DNA of 64,000 bases from Pseudomonadota bacterium (lineage in GTDB: Bacteria; Pseudomonadota; Gammaproteobacteria; Burkholderiales; Burkholderiaceae_C): positions 1 through 64,000 of the forward strand of contig JAIUPQ010000007.1 of assembly GCA_020161145.1 (NCBI GenBank). The letters are read 5' to 3'. Below are positions 54,948-64,000 of the stretch, in pieces (within the stretch, counting starts at the first letter, position 1; each line of letters opens with the position of its first letter). A program made the translations under genes and the position numbers. The notes under the pieces are model-generated. The model made no database searches. It saw only the letters and a list, made by a program, of their open reading frames with translations, and was not told the DNA's origin.

Positions 54948-56684
54948 TTACCGCTGCAACTCCTGGAAGTCGCGCCAGCTCAGTTGCTGGTTGGGCGTCT
55001 GACACTGGAAGTCGCCCGTGGGTGGCCCCTCGCAAGGGGCGAAGAAGTCTCTGGACGCCGGATTGCGGAACTCCCGCAGCCGCTGCGCCAGGTGGCGCGC
55101 AGGGTCTTCATGGTTGGTGGCAGCCAGCATGCGCGCCCAGGCCACCATCAGTCGCGTGTCCAGCAGCAGGTGGGTGGCGCGGCCAAACGCGGCGGGCTCC
55201 AGCAGCGATGTGGCCGCCGCGTAGTCGGCCTGGGCGCCGTAGAACACGGTGGCCTGGCCGTCGGCGATGCGTTCGGTCAGCGATCCGCCGCCCGCACGGG
55301 TGCTGTAGATGGCGGCGACGCGCAGGTACTCATAGGTCGCAAACAGCACCAGCGCCAGCATCACGCCACCCGCCACCGTGGGCCATTGGGCCGGTGAGCG
55401 CACCCAGGGCCGGCGCGCCAGATTGGGCTGGCGCAGCGCCAGGCCCCAGGCCCAGGCCGTGGGCAGCAGGAAGTAGGCAAACCACAGCGGGTACTCCAGC
55501 AGGCTGTGCAGGCCGATCATCAACACCACCACCACCGCCGCCCGCGCGCCGGTGGCCGTGGCGGCGTTGGTGTCGCGCCAGGCCCGCCATGCGGCCTGCC
55601 CCAGCGCCCCCAGCAGCAGCGCCAGCACCAGCGTGCCCAGCGGCAGGCCCAGCTCCACCAGCAGTTGCAGCGGCAGGTTGTGGGTGTGATCAAAAAAAGC
55701 CACCGGCCGGTTGGGCAACGGCGTCAACGACCAGGCAAAGTTGAACTCGCCAAAGCCCACGCCCAACCAGGGCTGCTGGGCAATCAGCGTCAGCGTATCG
55801 GCCCAGATGCGAAAGCGTGACGACGAGATGTCGCCACCCTCGAACCCGGCGCGCAGGTGTTCGGTGCTGGCCAGCGCATGGCCGGCCGCGCTCCAGGCGT
55901 CCATGCCCCACCAGGCCAGGCCGTAGCACAGCGGCATGGCCAGCAGCGCCAGCCGCAAAAACGCGCCCAGCCGCCGATCCACCAGCCCCCACAGCGCCAG
56001 CACCAGCATGGACAGTGCGCCGGTGCGCGAGCCCGACAGCACCACCGCCCAGACCAGCAGCCCCATGACCGCCAGCCAGACCAGGCGCCACACCCATCGC
56101 CGACCGCCGGCCAGCAGCGGCTGGGCCAGTGGCACCGTCGCCACCAGCGCCCACACCAACACGCTGGACAGGTGGTTGGGCTGGCGCACGTTGCCCACCG
56201 CCCGGCCGGCCTGCACCGGCCGCGCCAGCCAGACGCCGTCCACCCATTGCGGCGCAAACACCTGCACCAGGGCGATGGCCGCACTGAGCAGGCCGGCCAG
56301 CAACAAGGCCCAGTAGAACGCGCGGCCGCCCACGGCCACCCCGGGCTCCTGGCCCAGGCGCACCATCAGTGCCGCCGCCGCCAGCACGGCCAGGGCCGAA
56401 TAGGCCACGGAGTCCGGCAGTCCCCCCACCATGGCCCACAGCACCGCGCCGCCCAGCAGCGCCAGCGCGCAGATCAGCGGCGAGCGCCAGGCCCCACGCG
56501 CTTCGGTGGGGCCGCGCATGCCGATGGCCAGGGCCACCACGGCCCAGCCCCCCAGCGCCAGCAGCTGATTGAGCACCGTGGGCGATGGGCTGCGGCTGTA
56601 GGCCATCAGCACCGGCGGCACGATGGCCAAGGTGAACACAGCCAGCCAGGGCCAGCCGGCTGACGACGGGAGTACGACGCGCAT
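54948..56684 (-). CDS. PglL-type O-oligosaccharyltransferase (Wzy/WaaL fold)
   Basis: A 578-residue inner-membrane protein with about a dozen membrane segments. The central Wzy_C region has GNVRQPNHLSSVLVWAL, SGSRTGALSML, GVGFGEFNFAW and the periplasmic loop VAFFDHTHNLPLQLLVELGLPLG. Then HSLLEYPLWFAYFLLPTAWAWG follows. The two His-containing motifs, H-T-H-N and HSLLEYPLW, are typical of PglL/PilO ligases that attach glycans to pilins or other proteins. A soluble C-terminal domain with two Cys ends the protein. The ATG at 56684 is used. It is 32 bases downstream of the ABC permease gene. No pilin gene is nearby, so the acceptor is unknown. Confidence 0.87.
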   Translation of the reverse strand: MRVVLPSSAGWPWLAVFTLAIVPPVLMAYSRSPSPTVLNQLLALGGWAVVALAIGMRGPTEARGAWRSPLICALALLGGAVLWAMVGGLPDSVAYSALAVLAAAALMVRLGQEPGVAVGGRAFYWALLLAGLLSAAIALVQVFAPQWVDGVWLARPVQAGRAVGNVRQPNHLSSVLVWALVATVPLAQPLLAGGRRWVWRLVWLAVMGLLVWAVVLSGSRTGALSMLVLALWGLVDRRLGAFLRLALLAMPLCYGLAWWGMDAWSAAGHALASTEHLRAGFEGGDISSSRFRIWADTLTLIAQQPWLGVGFGEFNFAWSLTPLPNRPVAFFDHTHNLPLQLLVELGLPLGTLVLALLLGALGQAAWRAWRDTNAATATGARAAVVVVLMIGLHSLLEYPLWFAYFLLPTAWAWGLALRQPNLARRPWVRSPAQWPTVAGGVMLALVLFATYEYLRVAAIYSTRAGGGSLTERIADGQATVFYGAQADYAAATSLLEPAAFGRATHLLLDTRLMVAWARMLAATNHEDPARHLAQRLREFRNPASRDFFAPCEGPPTGDFQCQTPNQQLSWRDFQELQR

Positions 56685-56716
56685 GGCCGGTATTGTGCGC
56701 GTGGGCACCCTGCCCA

Positions 56717-57487
56717 TCAGTGGCGCAGCTTGTAGCCCGTGCGCAGCAGGTGCAGCGCCACCGCCGCCACCACCGCGAACGCCGCACCAACCACCGCCAG
56801 CGACAACCAGGGCGAGACGTCACCGACGCCGAAGAAGCCGTGGCGGAAGCCGTCGATCATGTAGAAAAAAGGGTTGGCGTGGCTGATGGTGTACCAGACG
56901 CCGGGCAGCGAGTACACCGAGTAGAAGACACCGGCCAGAAACGTCATGGGCATGACGATGAAGTTCTGGAACGCGGCCATCTGGTCGAACTTGTCGGCCC
57001 ACAGCCCGGCGATCAGCCCCAGCGCGCCCATCAGCGCCGCGCCCAGCACGGCAAAACCCAATGCCCACAGCGGCTGGGCCAGCGTCAGCGGCACGAACCA
57101 GACCGTGGCCAGCAGCACGCCCGCGCCCACGGCTAATCCGCGCACCATGGCCGCGCCCACATAGGCCACGAACCATGCCCACGGTGACAACGGCGTGACC
57201 AGCACGAAGACCAGGTTGCCCGTGATCTTGCTCTGAATGAGGCTGGACGAGGTGTTGGCAAACGCGTTTTGCAGCACGCTCATCATCACCAGGCCCGGCA
57301 CCAGAAACGCGGTGTAAGGCACCTGGCCATAGACCCGCGCCTCGTCGCCCAGCACGTGGCCGAAGATCAACAGGTAGAGCATGGCGGTGAGCACCGGCGC
57401 GCCCACGGTCTGGAAGGCCACCTTCCAAAAACGCAGCACCTCTTTATAGAAGAGGGTGCGCACGCCCAGCGACTCGTGGTGACTCAT
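56717..57487 (-). CDS. ABC-2 type transporter permease
   Basis: A 256-residue membrane protein with six predicted segments and the ABC-2 signature region (NPFFYMIDGFRHGFFGVGD near the C-terminus, KITGNLVFVLVTPLSPWAW in the middle). The start overlaps the ATP-binding gene's stop (ATGA). This NodJ/YadH-like type exports drugs, lipids or glycans. Together with the upstream ATPase it makes a complete exporter; there is no separate periplasmic component. The substrate is not evident. Confidence 0.92.
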   Translation of the reverse strand: MSHHESLGVRTLFYKEVLRFWKVAFQTVGAPVLTAMLYLLIFGHVLGDEARVYGQVPYTAFLVPGLVMMSVLQNAFANTSSSLIQSKITGNLVFVLVTPLSPWAWFVAYVGAAMVRGLAVGAGVLLATVWFVPLTLAQPLWALGFAVLGAALMGALGLIAGLWADKFDQMAAFQNFIVMPMTFLAGVFYSVYSLPGVWYTISHANPFFYMIDGFRHGFFGVGDVSPWLSLAVVGAAFAVVAAVALHLLRTGYKLRH

Positions 57488-58386
57488 CGGGCGGCTCCCA
57501 TGGTGGCGAGGAACACGTCTTCCAGGTCGGCGCCGACGATGCCCACGTCTTCCACCCGCACGCCGGCCACGCGCAGCGCGGTCAGCGCGACCTCGATGTC
57601 GGCCGCCCCGCCCACGCTCAGCAGCACCTGGCGGCCGGTGACCCGGGCCTGCGGCACCAGCGCGGCGGGCAGTGCGTCGTCGGTCTTGAAGCGCAGCACC
57701 TGGCCGGCCATGCCGGCCAGCAACTCGGCCGTGGGCGCCAGCGCCACCAGCGCGCCCCCCTTGAGCATGGCGATGCGCTGGCACAGCGCCTCGGCCTCTT
57801 CCAGGTAATGGGTAGTCAGCAGCACGGTGTGGCCTTGCTTGTGCAGGCTGGAGATGAACTGCCACAGCGTCTGGCGCAACTCCACGTCCACGCCGGCCGT
57901 GGGCTCGTCCAGCACGATGACCGGTGGCTTGTGCACCAGCGCCTGCGCCACCAGCACGCGGCGCTTCATGCCGCCCGACAGCTGACGCATGTTGGCGTCG
58001 GCCTTGTCGGCCAGACCCAGGCCGTCCAGCAGCTCGGCAATCCAGGCCTCGTTGCCGCGCACGCCAAAGTAGCCGCTCTGGATGCGCAGCGCCTCGCGCA
58101 CCGAGAAAAACGGATCGAACACCAGCTCCTGCGGCACGATGCCCAGGCTGCGCCGGGCGGCAGCGAAGTCGGTCACCACGTCGTGGCCCATCACGGTGAC
58201 GCGCCCCCCGTCGGCCCGCGCCAGGCCGGCCAGGATGCTGATGAGGGTGGTTTTGCCCGCGCCATTGGGGCCCAGCAGGCCGAAAAATTCACCCGGCTCC
58301 ACCGCAAAGCGCACACCGGTCAGCGCATGCACCGGGCGCGGGCCGGCATAGGTTTTGGTGACGTCTTCGAAAGCGATGGCCTGCAT
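57484..58386 (-). CDS. ABC transporter ATP-binding protein
   Basis: A 300-residue ATPase of the NodI/CcmA/YadG type. Walker A is GPNGAGKTT, the Q-loop VPQEL, the signature LSGGMKRRVLVAQAL, Walker B VIVLDEPTAGVD, and the switch His is in TTHYLEEAE. A C-terminal domain of about 80 residues follows, as in drug or polysaccharide exporters. The ATG at 58386 (MQAIAFEDVTKTY) matches the family N-terminus; another ATG at 58416 would add ten residues. It pairs with the permease immediately downstream. Confidence 0.93.
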   Translation of the reverse strand: MQAIAFEDVTKTYAGPRPVHALTGVRFAVEPGEFFGLLGPNGAGKTTLISILAGLARADGGRVTVMGHDVVTDFAAARRSLGIVPQELVFDPFFSVREALRIQSGYFGVRGNEAWIAELLDGLGLADKADANMRQLSGGMKRRVLVAQALVHKPPVIVLDEPTAGVDVELRQTLWQFISSLHKQGHTVLLTTHYLEEAEALCQRIAMLKGGALVALAPTAELLAGMAGQVLRFKTDDALPAALVPQARVTGRQVLLSVGGAADIEVALTALRVAGVRVEDVGIVGADLEDVFLATMGAAR

Positions 58387-58468
58387 GGCCGCATTGTGGC
58401 GCGAGAGTTGTGACATTTATTTACAGTCGAGTCTCAAGCCCGCAAGCGCCAGGGCCGAAGACGCGAAC

Positions 58469-60868
58469 ATGAAGTTTCTCGCCTCGCTCGAGCCCGGTCG
58501 CCTGCTGCGTCTGCTACAGGTCTACGAGGTGGAAGATCCGGCCGACGCCGACGTGCTGCGGGCCCGCCAGATCGAGGCCGTGGTGCGCATGACGCCCATG
58601 ATTCTGGTGGCCAACTGGATCAGCAGCGCCACCATTGCCTGGGCGTTTCTCGACACCCAGGCGCTGCCGCTGCCGCTGTTGGTGGGCTGGCTGCTGCTGG
58701 TGTGCCTGCTGTCGCTCAACGGCCTGCCGCTGTGGCTGAACTGGCGCGCCGGCAAGCTGCGCAAGACCATGTCGACGCGAGCCATGCGCCGGCTGGTGAT
58801 GCACGCCGGGTTCACCGGCCTGTTGTGGGCCTTCGTGCCCCAGGTGCTGCTGCCCCATGCCCAGGGCGATGCCGCCATCGTCTGCTGGGTGGTGGTGGTC
58901 TGCATCCTGGCCGCCGGCAGCTTTGCGCTGGGCGCCGCGCCCTGGGCCGGTACCGCCTTCATCGCCGTGCTGGCCATCGGCACGCTGACCAGCGCCACCA
59001 ACCACCTGCCACTGGCCTTGCATGGGGTGGTGTTGCTGTACATGCTGCTGGGCCTGGCCGCCGTGTGGTCCACCGCCCGCACGCTGGGCGAGCGGCTGAC
59101 CAATGAAGCCCATGCCGAACGCCAGTCGCAATGGGTGGGTCTGCTGCTGCGCGACTTCGAGGAGCACTCGACCGACCTGCTGTGGGAAACCAATGCGGCG
59201 GGCCTGCTGATTTCAGCGCCGGATCGCATCGCCACCGCGCTGAAGGTCAACGTGGACGAGGTCACCGCCCTGCCGCTGATGGAGCTGCTGCAGCGGCGCG
59301 CGGGCAGCCCGCATGACCTGGAACGCCAGCAGCGGATGCAGGCGCTGCGCACCGCCCTGCAGCGCTGCACGCCGTTTCGCGACCTGACGCTGACGCTGGG
59401 CCACGGCACGCGCACGGCCTGGGTGTCCATCAGCGCCAAGCCCAAGTTCGATGCCCAGGGCCACTTTGCCGGCTGGCGCGGTGTGGCCACCGACGAGACC
59501 CGCGCCCAGCAGGCCAACGCCCAGCTGCGCTTTCTGGCCCACCACGACCCCGTCACCGGCCTGCCCAACCGCGCCCACTTTCGCGAGCTGGCGCGCCAGG
59601 CCCTGACCCAGGAAGAGGGCGGCGCCAACCGGCGCTGCGCCGTGGTCTGCCTGGACCTGGATCACTTCAAGAACACCAACGACACCCTGGGCCACGCCGC
59701 CGGCGACGCCTTGCTGATGGAGGTGGCGCGCCGCCTGGCCGCCTGCACCCGCCGGGGCGATCTGATCTCGCGGCTGGGCGGCGACGAGTTCGCCATGCTG
59801 TTCGTCGGCGTGACCGGCAATGAAGGCGTGGAGCAACTGGCCGACCGGCTGATGGACACGCTGCAAAAGCCCATGCTGTTCCAGGGCCTGCCCGTGCCGG
59901 TGCGCGTCAGCATGGGCCTGGCCGTGACGCCGGGCGACGGGCGCGAGATCGACGCGCTGATGAACCATGCCGACCTGGCGCTGCACGAGGCCAAGGCGGC
60001 CGGCCGGGCCACCTGGCGCCGCTTTGCCGCCCAGATTGCCCAGCACACCCGCCGCCGCAACCAGATCGAGGAAGCCCTGCGCGACGCCTTGCGCAGCAAC
60101 CAGCTGTGGCTGGCCTACCAGCCCAAGGCCGACCTGGCCAGCGGCCGCATCGTCGGCTTCGAGGCCTTGCTGCGCTGGAACCACCCCGAGCTGGGGTCGG
60201 TCTCGCCGGCCGAGTTCATCCCGGTGGCCGAAGCATCGGGGCTGATCGTGCCCATCGGCGCCTGGGTGCTGGACGAGGCGCTGCGCGCCGCCAGCCACTG
60301 GCCCGCCAGCCTCTCGGTGGCCGTCAATGTCTCGCCCAGCCAGGCCGTGTCGCCCGACTTCGCGCGCACCGTGCGCCATGCGCTGGACGCGCGCAACTTC
60401 GAACCCTACCGGCTGGAGCTGGAGATCACCGAGTCCATCTTCATCAACGAGGGCGACGCCGCCACCGCCGTGCTGCGCGAGCTGCGCGCGCTGGGCACCC
60501 GCATTGCGCTGGACGACTTCGGCACCGGCTACTCGTCGCTGGCCTATCTGCGCAACTTCCCCTTCGATACGCTCAAGATCGACCGCAGCTTCATGCGCGA
60601 GCTGCTGACCCGCGACGACGCCCGCGCCATCGTGGACACCATCTTGCGCCTGGCCCACCAGCTCAAGATGACCACCGTGGCCGAAGGCATCGAAGAGCTG
60701 CCCCAGATCGGCGCGCTGCGCGAGCACGGCTGCCAGGTGGGTCAGGGCTATCTGATTGCCAAGCCCATGCCCGAGGTGGAGGTGGACGCCTTTCTCGCCG
60801 GTTGGGCCAACAGCCCCGCCGGCCGCGCGCTGCTGCCGGCGCAGCAGGGACTGACGCTGGTGGCGTAG
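58469..60868 (+). CDS. Membrane-bound PAS-GGDEF-EAL cyclic-di-GMP protein
   Basis: A 799-residue signalling protein. About six membrane segments fill residues 40-215, a PAS-like domain follows (about 240-355), then GGDEF (about 365-530) and EAL (about 545-790). The cyclase site is intact (GGDEF at 437-441) with an RRGD inhibitory site five residues before it. The phosphodiesterase site is also intact (EALLRW at 565, [16 protein letters not shown]). The usual GY-RP-P end motif reads GYLIAKPMP. Both activities are possible; which one prevails is unclear. It is divergent from the ABC ATPase gene and 77 bases upstream of uvrA. Confidence 0.94.
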   Translation: MKFLASLEPGRLLRLLQVYEVEDPADADVLRARQIEAVVRMTPMILVANWISSATIAWAFLDTQALPLPLLVGWLLLVCLLSLNGLPLWLNWRAGKLRKTMSTRAMRRLVMHAGFTGLLWAFVPQVLLPHAQGDAAIVCWVVVVCILAAGSFALGAAPWAGTAFIAVLAIGTLTSATNHLPLALHGVVLLYMLLGLAAVWSTARTLGERLTNEAHAERQSQWVGLLLRDFEEHSTDLLWETNAAGLLISAPDRIATALKVNVDEVTALPLMELLQRRAGSPHDLERQQRMQALRTALQRCTPFRDLTLTLGHGTRTAWVSISAKPKFDAQGHFAGWRGVATDETRAQQANAQLRFLAHHDPVTGLPNRAHFRELARQALTQEEGGANRRCAVVCLDLDHFKNTNDTLGHAAGDALLMEVARRLAACTRRGDLISRLGGDEFAMLFVGVTGNEGVEQLADRLMDTLQKPMLFQGLPVPVRVSMGLAVTPGDGREIDALMNHADLALHEAKAAGRATWRRFAAQIAQHTRRRNQIEEALRDALRSNQLWLAYQPKADLASGRIVGFEALLRWNHPELGSVSPAEFIPVAEASGLIVPIGAWVLDEALRAASHWPASLSVAVNVSPSQAVSPDFARTVRHALDARNFEPYRLELEITESIFINEGDAATAVLRELRALGTRIALDDFGTGYSSLAYLRNFPFDTLKIDRSFMRELLTRDDARAIVDTILRLAHQLKMTTVAEGIEELPQIGALREHGCQVGQGYLIAKPMPEVEVDAFLAGWANSPAGRALLPAQQGLTLVA

Positions 60869-60945
60869 CGGCGCCGGCCTGCAAGGACGTCGCCCACCCA
60901 TGGGGCAGCCACTACCATAGTGGGTTGCCCACGTGTTCGCCTGTC

Positions 60946-63819
<2,874 letters not shown>

Positions 63820-63839
63820 GGGGGGCTACGCGGTCACCT

Positions 63840-64000
63840 TCAGTCCGACCCATACAACTGGACACGGGTGCAGCTCACAGTCACGCCAGGGCCGATGGCC
63901 TGTGCATTCGGAACCATTCGCATGTCGGCAAGCATGTAGTAGATGGGCCCACTGACGCCCGTCACACGACTCGAGTAGACCCGATACGGTTGATTGGCTG
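63840..64000 (-). CDS. C-terminal 52 residues of an unrecognised protein, 5' partial
   Basis: Reading the minus strand from the window's right edge gives an open frame of 52 codons that stops 20 bases after uvrA. It includes the stretches YRVYSSRVTGVSGPIYYM and IGPGVTVSCTRVQLYGSD. The composition is protein-like (Tyr, Val and Ser spread evenly), and the other two frames on this strand either stop early or have odd composition. The gene would start outside the window. I recognise no family; an extracytoplasmic protein is possible given the strand-like pattern. Confidence 0.6.
   Translation of the reverse strand, partial: ANQPYRVYSSRVTGVSGPIYYMLADMRMVPNAQAIGPGVTVSCTRVQLYGSD

Overview
The window is a 64 kb stretch of very GC-rich chromosome, with codons strongly biased to G/C in the third position. 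Gene content and order point to a betaproteobacterium of the Burkholderiales, most likely Comamonadaceae. The supporting groupings are ibaG-murA-hisG-hisD, fba-purC with purE-purK-Sua5-type tsaC, can-aceK beside fatty-acid genes, tsaB-rimI-UDG, and lptD-surA-rsmA with a divergent amgK-like kinase. This is inferred from gene content, because the window holds no rRNA. I found no tRNA, CRISPR array, insertion sequence or phage gene.

Layout. 1-7991: 3' part of a giant two-partner-secretion (filamentous haemagglutinin-like) adhesin built of nested tandem repeats (831-bp units, then 270-bp YDG units). 8019-10622: minus-strand OmpA-like lipoprotein, family-4 uracil-DNA glycosylase, rimI and tsaB. 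10658-14846: dacB (PBP4), an OmpW porin, and two adjacent SGNH-hydrolase lipoproteins, one of which has lost its catalytic residues. 14847-21813: tsaC, purK and purE; a divergent thioredoxin-TPR gene; a cluster of intergenic palindromic repeats; a TPR protein; purC and fba. 21909-26101: S9 peptidase, pyruvate kinase and a DsbA-like isomerase. 26281-34595: CsgG-like lipoprotein, ubiC, acyl-CoA dehydrogenase, an NTF2-like protein, a cysteine-rich secreted protein, SDR, thiolase, aceK and carbonic anhydrase. 34761-37839: a tandem pair of secreted propeller-like proteins of unknown function. 37882-48037: ibaG-murA-hisG-hisD, then a patatin phospholipase and a DUF2157/GDYXXLXY membrane protein that split the his cluster, then hisC-hisB-hisH-hisA. 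48007-53535: rsmA, surA, lptD and the amgK-like kinase. 53532-56684: LysR regulator, a small secreted protein and a PglL-type O-oligosaccharyltransferase. 56717-58386: ABC-2 exporter. 58469-63819: a GGDEF-EAL protein and uvrA. 63840-64000: the 3' end of an unrecognised minus-strand gene.

How the genes work together. Much of the window is housekeeping: purine synthesis (purC, purE, purK), histidine synthesis (hisG, D, C, B, H, A, but no hisF, hisI or hisE here), lower glycolysis (fba, pyk), t6A tRNA modification (tsaB, tsaC), outer-membrane and wall assembly (lptD, surA, murA, dacB, amgK-like), and DNA repair (UDG, uvrA). The accessory content lies in the envelope: the repeat adhesin, the paired lipoprotein esterases, the CsgG-like lipoprotein and the duplicated propeller proteins. 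The most informative oddities are three. The propeller-gene duplication left a vestigial ibaG start codon between its copies. One SGNH lipoprotein appears to be a pseudoenzyme beside its intact neighbour. The pur and his clusters are each interrupted. Gene calls rest on reading motifs by eye; no database search was possible.
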